Shown: positions 9,845 to 18,393, numbered from the stretch's first letter. The stretch: DNA of 64,000 bases from CAG-877 sp045627525 (GCA_045627525.1 JAZQNW010000001.1:227214-291213), one strand, 5' to 3'. Made by a program: numbers and translations. The notes: a model not told the origin generated them from the letters alone.

Positions 9845-9873
9845 ATTATATACTATAAAATCCTATTTGTCAA
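9845..9873 (-). promoter_or_regulatory. Consensus sigma-A promoter for rplJ-rplL
   Basis: Perfect TTGACA (9868-9873), 17-bp spacer and perfect TATAAT (9845-9850). The -35 hexamer is built from the final codons of rplA (Phe-Asp-Lys, stop). Confidence 0.92.
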
Positions 9874-10558
9874 AATTATTTTCAACTTTAATTCCAGGAC
9901 CCATAGTAGAAGCTATAGAAATATTCTTAACATATTCACCTTTTGCTGTTGCAGGCTTAATTTTAATAATATGTGAAACGAATGCTTCTAAGTTTGCTAA
10001 TAAATCTTCTTCTGAGAATGAAACTTTTCCAATAACTGCATGAATATTACCATAACTGTCTGTTCTATATTCAACACGTCCAGCTTTAACTTCTGAAATT
10101 GCTTTAACAACATCCATAGTTACAGTACCAGTTTTAGGATTTGGCATTAAACCTTTTGGTCCTAAAACCTTACCTAATTTACCAAGAAGTGGCATCATAT
10201 CAGGTGTTGCAATCATAGTATCAAAATCGAACCAATTTTCTTTTTCAATTTTTTCTAACATATCTACATCACCAACAAAATCAGCTCCAGCTTCTTTTGC
10301 TTGGTTAGCTTTTTCTCCCTTAGCTATTACTAATACTTTTTTTGTTTTACCAGTTCCTTTTGGAAGTACAATAGCACCTCTTAATTGTTGATCTGCTTTT
10401 TTAGTATCTAGATTTAATCTCATAGCAACTTCAACAGAACCATCAAAAGAACTAGTAGAAGTTAATTTTACTAACTTAACAGCTTCTTCTTTTGAATATA
10501 CTTTGTTCTTTTCAATTTTTGATAGAGCTTCAGTATATTTCTTACTTCTCTTTTTCAT
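9863..10558 (-). CDS. rplA: 50S ribosomal protein L1
   Basis: L1 stalk protein and translational repressor of its own operon, 231 residues, full length. Hallmarks are the N-terminal SKKYTEAL segment, the LPKGTGKTKKVLV strand and the family-specific GKLGKVLGPKGLMPNPKTGT segment near residue 125. A TTTCCTCC-type ribosome binding site precedes ATG 10558. It follows rplK, separated by a probable L1-binding hairpin. The rplJ promoter overlaps its 3' end. Confidence 0.98.
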   Translation of the reverse strand: MKKRSKKYTEALSKIEKNKVYSKEEAVKLVKLTSTSSFDGSVEVAMRLNLDTKKADQQLRGAIVLPKGTGKTKKVLVIAKGEKANQAKEAGADFVGDVDMLEKIEKENWFDFDTMIATPDMMPLLGKLGKVLGPKGLMPNPKTGTVTMDVVKAISEVKAGRVEYRTDSYGNIHAVIGKVSFSEEDLLANLEAFVSHIIKIKPATAKGEYVKNISIASTMGPGIKVENNFDK

Positions 10559-10565
10559 TTTCTTT

Positions 10566-10618
10566 CCTCCTTATGTGGTAAAAGCGGATTATTTAATTCC
10601 TTCCACATAGGTTAAACC
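10566..10618 (-). promoter_or_regulatory. Probable L1-binding leader between rplK and rplA
   Basis: The intergenic RNA can close an ATGTGG/CCACAT helix around AAGGA and TCCGCTTTTA strands, immediately before the rplA ribosome binding site. This resembles known L1 ribosomal protein leaders that mimic the L1 site on 23S rRNA. Feedback repression of rplA translation is inferred. Confidence 0.55.
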
Positions 10619-10648
10619 TATATGATAAATTACTTATTAAAATTGCTA

Positions 10649-11074
10649 TTAATCTTCTACAGCAATTCCCATATTTTTAGCAGTACCTTCTACAATTTTC
10701 ATTGCTTCATCTACTGAATATGCATTTAAATCTGGTAATTTAATTTCTGCTATTTCTTTTAATTGAGCTTTAGTAATTTTACCAGCAACTTCTTTAGATC
10801 CTTTAACTGAACCTTTTTGAACTTTTGCATATTTCTTAAGTAAAGCACTTGTAGGTGGAGTTTTAATAATAAAATCAAAACTTCTATCATCATAAATAGA
10901 TATTTCTACTGGTACAATGTCACCCATCTTATCTCTAGTAGCATCATTATACTTAGTACAAAAATCTTGTAGATTGATTCCTGCAGGTCCTAATACAGTA
11001 CCAACTGGTGGTGCTGGTGTTGCTTTTCCTGCTGGAATTTGAATTTTAATTTTCTTTATTGCTTCCTTTGCCAC
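10649..11074 (-). CDS. rplK: 50S ribosomal protein L11
   Basis: L11 of the GTPase-associated centre, 141 residues. The start is GTG at 11074 (giving MAKEAIKKIKIQ), six nt after AGGAGGTG. An upstream in-frame GTG at 11083 lies inside that ribosome binding site and is rejected. The proline-rich N-terminal signature PAGKATPAPPVGTVLGPAGI (residues about 14-33) and the C-terminal rRNA-binding domain are intact. First gene of the rplK-rplA unit, with its own promoter and an L1-type leader. Confidence 0.97.
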   Translation of the reverse strand: MAKEAIKKIKIQIPAGKATPAPPVGTVLGPAGINLQDFCTKYNDATRDKMGDIVPVEISIYDDRSFDFIIKTPPTSALLKKYAKVQKGSVKGSKEVAGKITKAQLKEIAEIKLPDLNAYSVDEAMKIVEGTAKNMGIAVED

Positions 11075-11094
11075 GAAAAACACCTCCTATATTT

Positions 11095-11170
11095 TTAGTT
11101 TTCGCGTGTGGTCCAAATAGCTTGATTCCCGCTTTAATAAATGCAAACCATGCTTCCCACAAAATCTATA
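11095..11170 (-). promoter_or_regulatory. Probable L1-type leader upstream of rplK
   Basis: The rplK leader contains a TGTGG/CCACA pairing (about 11158 with about 11109) enclosing GGAAGC, a small ATGGTTTGCAT hairpin and a GCGGGAATC strand, ending just before the ribosome binding site. The outer strands resemble those of the element between rplK and rplA. L1 control is an inference from this similarity. Confidence 0.45.
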
Positions 11171-11191
11171 TTAATTAAATATAGCCCCTAA

Positions 11192-11220
11192 ATAATAACA
11201 TAAAGCATTTGATATTTCAA
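11192..11220 (-). promoter_or_regulatory. Sigma-A promoter for rplK-rplA
   Basis: TTGAAA (11215-11220), 17-bp spacer, TATTAT (11192-11197), between nusG and rplK. It gives a leader of about 110 nt containing the L1-type structure. Confidence 0.72.
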
Positions 11221-11226
11221 GTGTTT

Positions 11227-11760
11227 TTATGCTTTTTCTATTTGACTTAGTTCAACTTCAACTGATGTCTCTTGACCAAATAAATCAACAAGTAACATAA
11301 CTTTTTGATTAGGTATATCAACTGAATCAACAGTACCAAACATTCCTTGGAATGGTCCAGCACTAATTTTAACTTTAGCACCTACTGTTAATTCTTTATC
11401 AACATCAATTCTGCTAATACCCATATTACCAAGAATTTTATCAACTTCTTGAGGTTGTAATGGTGTAGGTTTAGCACCCTTTCCACTTGAACCAATAAAT
11501 CCAGTAACACCTGGTGTATTACGAACTACATACCATGCTTCATCAGTCATTACCATTTCTACTAATATATAACCAGGAAACATCTTTTTAATCTTTTCCT
11601 TAGTTACACCATCTTTTACTTCAACAATTTTTTCTTCTGGAATAACAACTCTATAGATAAAATCTTGCATATCCATAGATTCTGCTCTCATTTCCAATTT
11701 TTCCTTAACTTTATTTTCATGTCCTGAATAAGTATTAACTACATACCATTGTTTATCCAT
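11227..11760 (-). CDS. nusG: Transcription elongation factor NusG
   Basis: NusG couples RNA polymerase to pausing and to the ribosome. 177 residues with the start at 11760 (MDKQWYVVNTYSG), supported by AGGAGG six nt upstream. The NGN domain occupies about 1-110 (including the FPGYILVEM strand) and the C-terminal KOW domain about 120-177 (AGPFQGMFGTVDSVD). The ribosome binding site overlaps the secE stop, the usual secE-nusG arrangement. Confidence 0.98.
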   Translation of the reverse strand: MDKQWYVVNTYSGHENKVKEKLEMRAESMDMQDFIYRVVIPEEKIVEVKDGVTKEKIKKMFPGYILVEMVMTDEAWYVVRNTPGVTGFIGSSGKGAKPTPLQPQEVDKILGNMGISRIDVDKELTVGAKVKISAGPFQGMFGTVDSVDIPNQKVMLLVDLFGQETSVEVELSQIEKA

Positions 11761-11770
11761 AAATAGCCTC

Positions 11771-12040
11771 CTAATTAAATAATGCTTGAACAAATGCAAA
11801 AATAATATCTATTAAATAAAAGAATAAAGCCAAAAATATTATAAATATAATTGTTGCAATAGAATAACGAACTAATTCTTTTTTGCTTGGCCAATGAACT
11901 TTAGAAATTTCACTTTTAACTCCATGACAGAATATTCTAAATCTTACCCATAAACTCTTCTTTTCTGATTTCTTTGAAGTCATCTTCTTATTCTCTTTTT
12001 CTTTTTCATTTTCTGCTTTAACTTTTTTTGTTTCAGCCAT
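11771..12040 (-). CDS. secE: Preprotein translocase subunit SecE
   Basis: Single-span SecE of the SecYEG channel, 89 residues from ATG 12040 (AGGAG 11 nt upstream). A Lys/Glu-rich hydrophilic head of about 35 residues is followed by the amphipathic helix with the conserved SEISKVHWPSKKEL motif and one C-terminal membrane helix (about 60-85). The charged head is longer than in many Firmicutes SecE proteins. Cotranscribed with nusG. The usual rpmG (L33) gene is not present upstream; a kinase-like gene occupies that place. Confidence 0.96.
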   Translation of the reverse strand: MAETKKVKAENEKEKENKKMTSKKSEKKSLWVRFRIFCHGVKSEISKVHWPSKKELVRYSIATIIFIIFLALFFYLIDIIFAFVQALFN

Positions 12041-12096
12041 ATTTATCAATCTCCTATTTTTTTTCAAAATAAAAACACTTCCATGTGTTCACCATT

Positions 12097-12125
12097 AAAA
12101 TAACACAAACAAATGGAAATGTCAA
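12097..12125 (-). promoter_or_regulatory. Sigma-A promoter for secE-nusG
   Basis: TTGACA (12120-12125), 17-bp spacer, TATTTT (12097-12102). A short AACAC/GTGTT hairpin followed by T-rich sequence lies between the predicted start and the secE ribosome binding site; too weak to call an attenuator. Confidence 0.65.
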
Positions 12126-12132
12126 ATATTAA

Positions 12133-12852
12133 TTAATTTAAAGTAAGCATTAAGAAAATAATTGATCCTATAACAGTCAATATAATTGGAATAATTAATA
12201 ATGTAGTAAATGCAGCATCACTTAAACCCCCTGATAATGATTTATATATATTGTCATTAACTCCAGTGTTCATAGTATCATAATCAGCAAATATACCATT
12301 ACTTTTTACTAACTTTTTACCTCTTTCATTAGTATTATTAGAGCTATCTAATTCTTTTTCTAAGTTATCATAATCACGTTTTTTCTTTTCCAATAAATAA
12401 TCAATTAAATAAACACTAGCTCCTCTTTCAACAACACCACGATAATATGGTATATTATCTTCTGGTAAAAATTGAGAAAATTCAGAAAAATTATTTTTTA
12501 AAAAGTCAGGTTTTAAATAATTTAAGCAATTACTATAAATGCCAATTTGTAACATTACTGATCGACTAATATCTTTTTTTATTATTTCCTTTTTTTCCAT
12601 AGAATCGTTTGGCAACCTATCTAAGTAATCAAATCGCACTAGATTCACATCACCATTTACCAATTCAATATGCTCAGGGTTAAATGAACAAATATGATAG
12701 CCTTTATTATGTAAATATTTCATAGCAGCATCTGCATTAACACAAAAATCATCAAACTCTTTCTCATTATAAGAAGAAGCTAGATAATCATTTAATGAAA
12801 TACTACTGGAATTATCAGTATCATAATCATGTATATCAATAACATTAGCCAT
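12133..12852 (-). CDS. Tail-anchored protein with degenerate kinase-like segment
   Basis: A 239-residue protein of unknown function. Residues about 43-76 read like the catalytic-loop region of a protein kinase: AMKYLHNKGYH, then NPEHIELVNGDVNLV. The invariant residues are replaced: HRD aligns to ICS (54-56), the catalytic-loop Asn to His61 and DFG to RFD (73-75). No glycine loop or N-lobe lysine is seen. A helical region (about 85-165) and a linker follow, then one very hydrophobic C-terminal helix (about 215-237) ending at the C-terminus, so it is probably tail-anchored facing the cytoplasm. It lies between sigH and secE where Bacillus has rpmG. The kinase relation is an inference from pattern only. 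Confidence 0.5.
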   Translation of the reverse strand: MANVIDIHDYDTDNSSSISLNDYLASSYNEKEFDDFCVNADAAMKYLHNKGYHICSFNPEHIELVNGDVNLVRFDYLDRLPNDSMEKKEIIKKDISRSVMLQIGIYSNCLNYLKPDFLKNNFSEFSQFLPEDNIPYYRGVVERGASVYLIDYLLEKKKRDYDNLEKELDSSNNTNERGKKLVKSNGIFADYDTMNTGVNDNIYKSLSGGLSDAAFTTLLIIPIILTVIGSIIFLMLTLN

Positions 12853-12903
12853 ATCTTCTCACCCTAACTTAATTTTAAAACAAAAAATCAAAAAAAACAA
12901 ATA

Positions 12904-13488
12904 TTAATCACCCATTTTAAGTATTTTATGTAAATCTTTTCGAATCCTATAAATTCTACCATCAATTGTAGAAATAGGTAAATCTAATAACTCACTTATT
13001 TCTTTATAACTAAATCCATTGTAACGAAGCTCAAATACACTACTATATTCAATATCTAAACTATTTAAAAATTTATTGACTTCTTTTTCCAAATTATAAC
13101 GTTCAAATTCTAAAGACGGTTCATAATTATTATCTTTAATACTATAAATAATATCATCACTTTCACTATTGTTTAAAGGATAATTTTTATAATTAGCATT
13201 TCTCCTACAATAAGTAATTATATGCCGTTCTATACATATATAAGCATAAGTAAAAAATAAAACGTTGCCAGAATAATCAAAGTTCTGTAAAGCTTTGTCT
13301 AAAGCTATCCAACCTTCCTGAATCAAATCGTCATATTCAATCCCAACTTGCTTAGCTTTATCTAAATACTTATATGCTATTTTACCGATTAAAGGTAAAT
13401 ACTTTTTAAAAAGTATTTCTCTGCTATCATCATCGCTTTCTCTAATCATATAAACTACTTCATAATCATTTACGGTTTTATAATCCAT
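12904..13488 (-). CDS. sigH: RNA polymerase sigma factor SigH
   Basis: A sigma-70 family factor of 194 residues. Region 2 is visible in YDDLIQEGWIALDKALQNFD and the following aromatic stretch (about 52-90), and region 4.2 in the helix-turn-helix FSYKEISELLDLPISTIDGR (about 155-177). Size and position (downstream of rlmB in the cysS-mrnC-rlmB-sigH-secE-nusG order) match Bacillus SigH, the factor for early sporulation and competence. An AGAGGT site precedes ATG 13488. Function is assigned by synteny plus domains; its regulon in this organism is not visible. Confidence 0.88.
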   Translation of the reverse strand: MDYKTVNDYEVVYMIRESDDDSREILFKKYLPLIGKIAYKYLDKAKQVGIEYDDLIQEGWIALDKALQNFDYSGNVLFFTYAYICIERHIITYCRRNANYKNYPLNNSESDDIIYSIKDNNYEPSLEFERYNLEKEVNKFLNSLDIEYSSVFELRYNGFSYKEISELLDLPISTIDGRIYRIRKDLHKILKMGD

Positions 13489-13495
13489 AATACCT

Positions 13496-14194
13496 CTACT
13501 TTCTATTACGGATTACCTCATATATCATTATTCCAGAAGCTACAGAAGCATTTAAACTATTTGTTTTTCCATACATAGGAATCTTTGCAATAAAATCACA
13601 TGATTCTCTTACTAATCTAGAAATTCCTGATCCTTCATTTCCTATTACTAAAGCTATTTTACCAGAATAATCGATTTCCCTATAATCAACACTATTTTCC
13701 AATGCTGTACCAACTATCCAAAAACCATTGTCCTTAAGCTTTTGGATAGTCTTTACTAAATTAACTACAGATACGATATTCATACTATCTAAAGTTCCAA
13801 CACTAGTTTTCATCACTGTTGCATTAATTTGAACTTGTCTATCTTTTGGCATAATAATGGCATCTACACCAGCAGCTTCACAAGTTCTTATAATAGCACC
13901 TAGATTATGAGGATCTTCGAGATGATCAAGAATTACAATAAATGATGAATCATCGCTCAACACATCGTTTAAATCTTTATATTGGTAATCCGGTATGGAA
14001 AGTATTATACCCTGATGAACACCATTAACCAAATGATCAATTTCTTTTTTTGACTTATATTCAACTCTACATTTTACTTTTTCTATTAACGAATTTATTT
14101 CTTTATCATCAAAACCTTCTTGTAAAGTTATTTTTAATACTTTTTCATTTTTTTGAAGCAATTCCCTCGCAACATTTCTTCCATAAACTATCAT
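13496..14194 (-). CDS. rlmB: 23S rRNA 2'-O-ribose methyltransferase RlmB (TrmH family)
   Basis: SPOUT-fold methyltransferase of 232 residues. An N-terminal substrate-binding domain (MIVYGRNVARELL) is followed by the three TrmH motifs: ILDHLEDPHNLGAIIRTCEA, LVIGNEGSGISR and IPMYGKTNSLNASVASGI, which form the trefoil-knot SAM site. ATG 14194 has AGGTGA six nt upstream. It follows mrnC almost without a gap, the conserved Firmicutes pairing of two 23S rRNA maturation enzymes. The modified nucleotide (G2251 in E. coli numbering) is inferred from the family. Confidence 0.94.
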   Translation of the reverse strand: MIVYGRNVARELLQKNEKVLKITLQEGFDDKEINSLIEKVKCRVEYKSKKEIDHLVNGVHQGIILSIPDYQYKDLNDVLSDDSSFIVILDHLEDPHNLGAIIRTCEAAGVDAIIMPKDRQVQINATVMKTSVGTLDSMNIVSVVNLVKTIQKLKDNGFWIVGTALENSVDYREIDYSGKIALVIGNEGSGISRLVRESCDFIAKIPMYGKTNSLNASVASGIMIYEVIRNRK

Positions 14195-14195
14195 A

Positions 14196-14570
14196 CTAAT
14201 CACCTAATATAAATTTCATAATTTCTTCTATTCTTCCTTTTTTATTTTCTAATTCTAAATAACCAATAAGAGCCTCCAACCCAGTAGCATACTTATATGT
14301 TATTATATCACAACTCTTTGGATGAGAAGTGGTCTTATAGTTTCTAGCTCTCTTAACTATACCTTTTTCATCATCTGTTATAAAATTGCTATCAATCATT
14401 TTTGTCAAATACATAGCTTGATTATTAGCACTAACATATTTGATTGCTTCTTTCTGCAAATCATTAACATTAGCAATTCCCTTATCTATTAAAAATCTTC
14501 TAACATAATTTTCATAAATAGTATCACCTAAATAAGCAAGTACTAAAACATTTATTTCTTTTATATTCAT
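14196..14570 (-). CDS. mrnC: Mini-ribonuclease III
   Basis: RNase III catalytic domain without a double-stranded RNA-binding domain, 124 residues, trimming 23S rRNA precursor ends in Firmicutes. The acidic motif LAYLGDTIYENYVR and the second acidic cluster YATGLEALIGYLELE are both present. The start is ATG 14570 with GGTGAT upstream. It lies between cysS and rlmB as in Bacillus. Confidence 0.95.
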   Translation of the reverse strand: MNIKEINVLVLAYLGDTIYENYVRRFLIDKGIANVNDLQKEAIKYVSANNQAMYLTKMIDSNFITDDEKGIVKRARNYKTTSHPKSCDIITYKYATGLEALIGYLELENKKGRIEEIMKFILGD

Positions 14571-14593
14571 AAAATCACCAACAACATTATAAC

Positions 14594-14621
14594 ACAAAAA
14601 AAGAAAAGGCCTAACCTTTTC
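14594..14621 (-). terminator. Intrinsic terminator after cysS
   Basis: GAAAAGG/CCTTTTC stem (14603-14621) plus a run of T on the minus strand, directly abutting the cysS stop at 14622. It lies upstream of mrnC, so readthrough or a separate promoter must supply mrnC-rlmB-sigH. Confidence 0.8.
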
Positions 14622-16022
14622 CTATACTAATTCATATGAAGTACCTTCTCTAGTATCGATTAGCTTTATTCCTTGTTTTAATAATTCATCACGAATACTG
14701 TCTGCTTCAGCAAAATTCTTATTCTTTTTTGCCTCATTTCTAAGTAATATTTTTTCTTCTATCATCTTTTTCATATCATTAGAAATTTCTTTACCATCAT
14801 TTTTTGTTAAATCCAAGGATAAAACAGTATCAAATTTTTCAATTATAGCTAACTTAGTACCATCTGATAAATTTTCATCTTTCAATACATCATAAACCAA
14901 TGTAACCATATTAGAAGTATTTAAGTCATCTTCTATAGCAGAAGAGAATTTAGAATTATAAAAATTATATTGTTCCTCATCTACTTCACCTGGAACTAAC
15001 TTAGAAACTTTATTTTTTAACTTAAAATATGCATTTTGAGCCCCATCAAGTATGCTATAGCTAAAGGTTAATTGATTATGATAATAAGAATTTAAGCACA
15101 AGTAACGATAACTAAGCGGATTATAGCCTTTTTCTTCTAATAAAGAAACAGTTAAAAATTCACCCTTAGATTTACTCATTTTCCCTGTTTCATCATTTAA
15201 AAATCCCATATGAACCCAGTAGTTACACCACTTATGCCCCAAATAGGCTTCACTTTGAGCAATCTCATTAGTATGATGTGGGAAGACCGCATCTTCAGCT
15301 CCACAATGAATATCAAGATATTCTCCTAAATTCTTTATTGAAATACCTGAACATTCAATATGCCATCCAGGATAACCTCTACCCCATGGAGAATCCCATT
15401 GCAATTCCTGATTATCAAACTTAGAATTAGTAAACCATAATCCAAAATCAAATGGATTTCTTTTTGAATCATCTTTCTCAACATCAGATCTAACAGCAAC
15501 CATTAAATCTTCACTATTTCTACCAGATAATTCATAATAGTTTTTGAACTTAGTAGTATCATAATAAACATTACCATTAGCTATATATGCATATCCATCA
15601 TCTAATAACTTAGATATCATTTTTATATACATTTCAATATTATCAGTCGCATTAGATACTATATCTGGTTTTTTTACATTTAACTTACAACAGTCATCAA
15701 AAAAACAATCTGTATAAAATTTAGCAATTTCTTTAGAAGATTTGTGTTCCCTCTTACTAGCAACAGACATCTTATCTTCACCAGAATCACCATCACCTAC
15801 TAAATGACCTACATCTGTTATATTCATGACTCTTTCAACATTATAACCTAAGAATTTAAGACCTTTTTCCAAAATATCTTCTGAAATATAAGTACGTAAA
15901 TTCCCTATATGAGCGTAATGATATACAGTAGGACCACAAGTATACATCTTAACTTTTCCTTCTTCAATTGGAACAAATTCTTGAACTTGTCTTGCCAATG
16001 TATTATACAATTTCACTTTCAT
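14622..16022 (-). CDS. cysS: Cysteinyl-tRNA synthetase
   Basis: Class I synthetase charging tRNA-Cys, 466 residues. The start is ATG 16022 (MKVKLYNTL) with GAGGTGAT upstream. Visible are the zinc ligand cysteine in MYTCGPTVYHYAHIGN with the HIGN signature, the second zinc cluster HIECS followed by HTNE, and GKMSKSKG. The C-terminal DALR-type helical domain ends the protein. It lies beside clpC and mrnC; the genes usually between clpC and cysS in Bacillus (radA, disA, ispD, ispF, gltX, cysE) are absent here. Confidence 0.98.
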   Translation of the reverse strand: MKVKLYNTLARQVQEFVPIEEGKVKMYTCGPTVYHYAHIGNLRTYISEDILEKGLKFLGYNVERVMNITDVGHLVGDGDSGEDKMSVASKREHKSSKEIAKFYTDCFFDDCCKLNVKKPDIVSNATDNIEMYIKMISKLLDDGYAYIANGNVYYDTTKFKNYYELSGRNSEDLMVAVRSDVEKDDSKRNPFDFGLWFTNSKFDNQELQWDSPWGRGYPGWHIECSGISIKNLGEYLDIHCGAEDAVFPHHTNEIAQSEAYLGHKWCNYWVHMGFLNDETGKMSKSKGEFLTVSLLEEKGYNPLSYRYLCLNSYYHNQLTFSYSILDGAQNAYFKLKNKVSKLVPGEVDEEQYNFYNSKFSSAIEDDLNTSNMVTLVYDVLKDENLSDGTKLAIIEKFDTVLSLDLTKNDGKEISNDMKKMIEEKILLRNEAKKNKNFAEADSIRDELLKQGIKLIDTREGTSYELV

Positions 16023-16065
16023 CACCTCGTGCTTGTAGTATAACATAATAATAAATAAAAATAAA

Positions 16066-18306
16066 CTACTCACTTATATTTATATAATTAGGTAAAATAC
16101 AATTTACAGCTTTATCAACATGCCTAAGACCAAATTGATTATAATTTGACTCTTTTTTTATTTTTTCCACTAAATCTGTGGATATTTTTATTTTTAGTTT
16201 TTCATTTTTCACAAATTCTGTTAATTTTTTTCTTATAACTTTATTAACAACATCTTCCGTAATATTATTAAAAATAATTAATGCATCAATCCTATTTACA
16301 AATTCTATTCCTAAAAAATCAATAATTTTATTTTTTACAATTGATTTACTATTTTTAAAACCTATACTATTCCCAACCATTCCTACATTAGAAGTCATAA
16401 AAATTATAGTATTACCAAAATAAATTTTTTCTCCAGTAGAACTAGTCATATAACCATCATCTAAAACTTGTAAAAAAAGTCTAAGAACTCTTTGCGATCC
16501 TTTTTCTATCTCATCAAGTAATATCACAGAATAAGGATTATCCTTAACTCTATCAAGTACTATAGAATTTTCCTTATAACCAACATAGCCAGGAGGGGAA
16601 CCAATTATCTTACTTATAGAATGATCCTCACTATATTCACTCATATCTATTTTAATAAATGCTGAATTTTGATATAAAAGTTTAGCATACTCTTGTACCA
16701 AAAATGTTTTTCCTACCCCACTTTTTCCAACTAAAAGAAGGCATTTAGGGGAATTTTTTCTAATAATCTTATCATTATATATTGTAGATAAAATCTCATT
16801 AATTGGCTGGTTTTGGCCATATACTTTACTATTTAGATAACGTTCAATACTATTCTTATTTAATTTCATAATTTCCTTTATAGGAATTTTGGTTTTTGCA
16901 GAAACGACATCATATAAAATATTTTCTGTTACTTTTTTCACTTTTGGCTTACTAATTTTTTTTAATTCTAGATTATTTAACTCACTTTCTAATAAGTTTT
17001 GTTTATTTTTCAGTTGTAAAGCCAAATCATAATCATGATTTATAATAGCATTATTCTTCTCCTTTTTTATATTATTTAATCTCATCAATTTATCATTACA
17101 TTCTATTTCTCCCTTTCCGACAGAAATTACCGTTTTAGTACAAGCCTCATCCAATATATCTATTGCTTTATCAGGAAACTTACCACCACTTACATATTTA
17201 TTGGATAATTCAATTATTAAATCAATTATTTTATCAGAAATAATTACCCCATGATAATTCTCATAAATTTCTTTTAGATTTAATAATATTTTTTTTGACT
17301 CATCTAAACTAGCCTCATTAACATAAACCTTTTGAAATCTTCTATCCAACGCCTTGTCAGATTCTAAATATTTCTTATATTCATCATTAGTAGTAGCACC
17401 AATTATTTTAATTTTTCCCCTAGCCAATGATGGTTTTAAAATATTAGAAGCATCTATAGCACCTTCTGCACCACCTGCTCCAGCCAAAGTATGTATTTCA
17501 TCAATAAATAGGATAATATCAGGATTATTTTCAACTTCAGAAATTATCTTATTAATCCTTTCTTCAAAATCACCACGATATTTTGTTCCAGAAACTAATG
17601 CAGACATAGAAATACTATAAACCTTTTTTCCTAATAATTGCTTTGGTACATTTCCATTAACAATTTTCCTAACTAATTCTTCTACTATGGCTGTCTTTCC
17701 TACACCAGCATCACCTATTAATAAAGGATTATTTTTAGTGCGTCTCAATAATATTTCAATTAATCTATTAACAATATCATCCCTACCTATAACAGGATCA
17801 AATCCACTATCCATATACTTACTATTCATGTTAATGGAGAATTCATTTAATAATAACTTTTCATTTGAATTTTTCATATGAACAACAAATTTATCACTAA
17901 GCTTATCACATAAGAGTGATATGTCAACATTCATTCCTAATAATATTCTATTAGCAACACCTTCACCTTCTCCCAATAATGATATCACTAAACCCTCTAC
18001 AGTTACTTCTGTATCATTATCCTTAGCATCATATATAGCATTCTCTAATACCCTCTTTAATAATGGAGTGTATAAAAACCAATCATTCGTACTTTTTCCT
18101 ATACCAATAACTCTAATAATTTCATTTCTATATAAATCATATGTAATATTATACTCATTTAATAATTTAGTAACTTCTAAATTAGAATTATGTAAAATAG
18201 CCAATAACAAATGTTCACTGCCAACATATGGATGTTTCAAATCTAACATTTCCTTTTTAGCCATTAATAAAACTTTTTGCGAATTTTCATCAAATTTTGA
18301 AAACAA
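16066..18306 (-). CDS. clpC: ATP-dependent Clp protease ATP-binding subunit ClpC
   Basis: AAA+ unfoldase of 746 residues, somewhat shorter than Bacillus ClpC (about 810). It has the N-terminal Clp repeat domain (about 1-140), a first AAA+ module with Walker A GDAGVGKT (198-205) and Walker B FIDEIH, a short UVR-like coiled linker (about 402-446), and a second AAA+ module with GKSGVGKT (527-534) and LLDEIEK. The start is TTG 18306, eight nt after AAGGAG; no better ATG is nearby. No ctsR, mcsA or mcsB precede it, and no CtsR or CIRCE operator is visible upstream. ClpP is not in the window. Confidence 0.93.
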   Translation of the reverse strand: MFSKFDENSQKVLLMAKKEMLDLKHPYVGSEHLLLAILHNSNLEVTKLLNEYNITYDLYRNEIIRVIGIGKSTNDWFLYTPLLKRVLENAIYDAKDNDTEVTVEGLVISLLGEGEGVANRILLGMNVDISLLCDKLSDKFVVHMKNSNEKLLLNEFSINMNSKYMDSGFDPVIGRDDIVNRLIEILLRRTKNNPLLIGDAGVGKTAIVEELVRKIVNGNVPKQLLGKKVYSISMSALVSGTKYRGDFEERINKIISEVENNPDIILFIDEIHTLAGAGGAEGAIDASNILKPSLARGKIKIIGATTNDEYKKYLESDKALDRRFQKVYVNEASLDESKKILLNLKEIYENYHGVIISDKIIDLIIELSNKYVSGGKFPDKAIDILDEACTKTVISVGKGEIECNDKLMRLNNIKKEKNNAIINHDYDLALQLKNKQNLLESELNNLELKKISKPKVKKVTENILYDVVSAKTKIPIKEIMKLNKNSIERYLNSKVYGQNQPINEILSTIYNDKIIRKNSPKCLLLVGKSGVGKTFLVQEYAKLLYQNSAFIKIDMSEYSEDHSISKIIGSPPGYVGYKENSIVLDRVKDNPYSVILLDEIEKGSQRVLRLFLQVLDDGYMTSSTGEKIYFGNTIIFMTSNVGMVGNSIGFKNSKSIVKNKIIDFLGIEFVNRIDALIIFNNITEDVVNKVIRKKLTEFVKNEKLKIKISTDLVEKIKKESNYNQFGLRHVDKAVNCILPNYINISE

Positions 18307-18393
18307 TTAATCATCTCCTTAACATAATTTTATTTCCTTAATATAACTAAAATCAAGAAATTACGTTATACAAATTGAGACAATTACTGCAAC

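Noticed and set aside
12070..12090. Short hairpin in the secE leader as a transcription attenuator
   Set aside because: Only five base pairs and an interrupted T run.
13496..14194. RlmB versus a general tRNA 2'-O-methyltransferase
   Set aside because: TrmH-family enzymes overlap, but the cysS-mrnC-rlmB order and the N-terminal domain favour RlmB.
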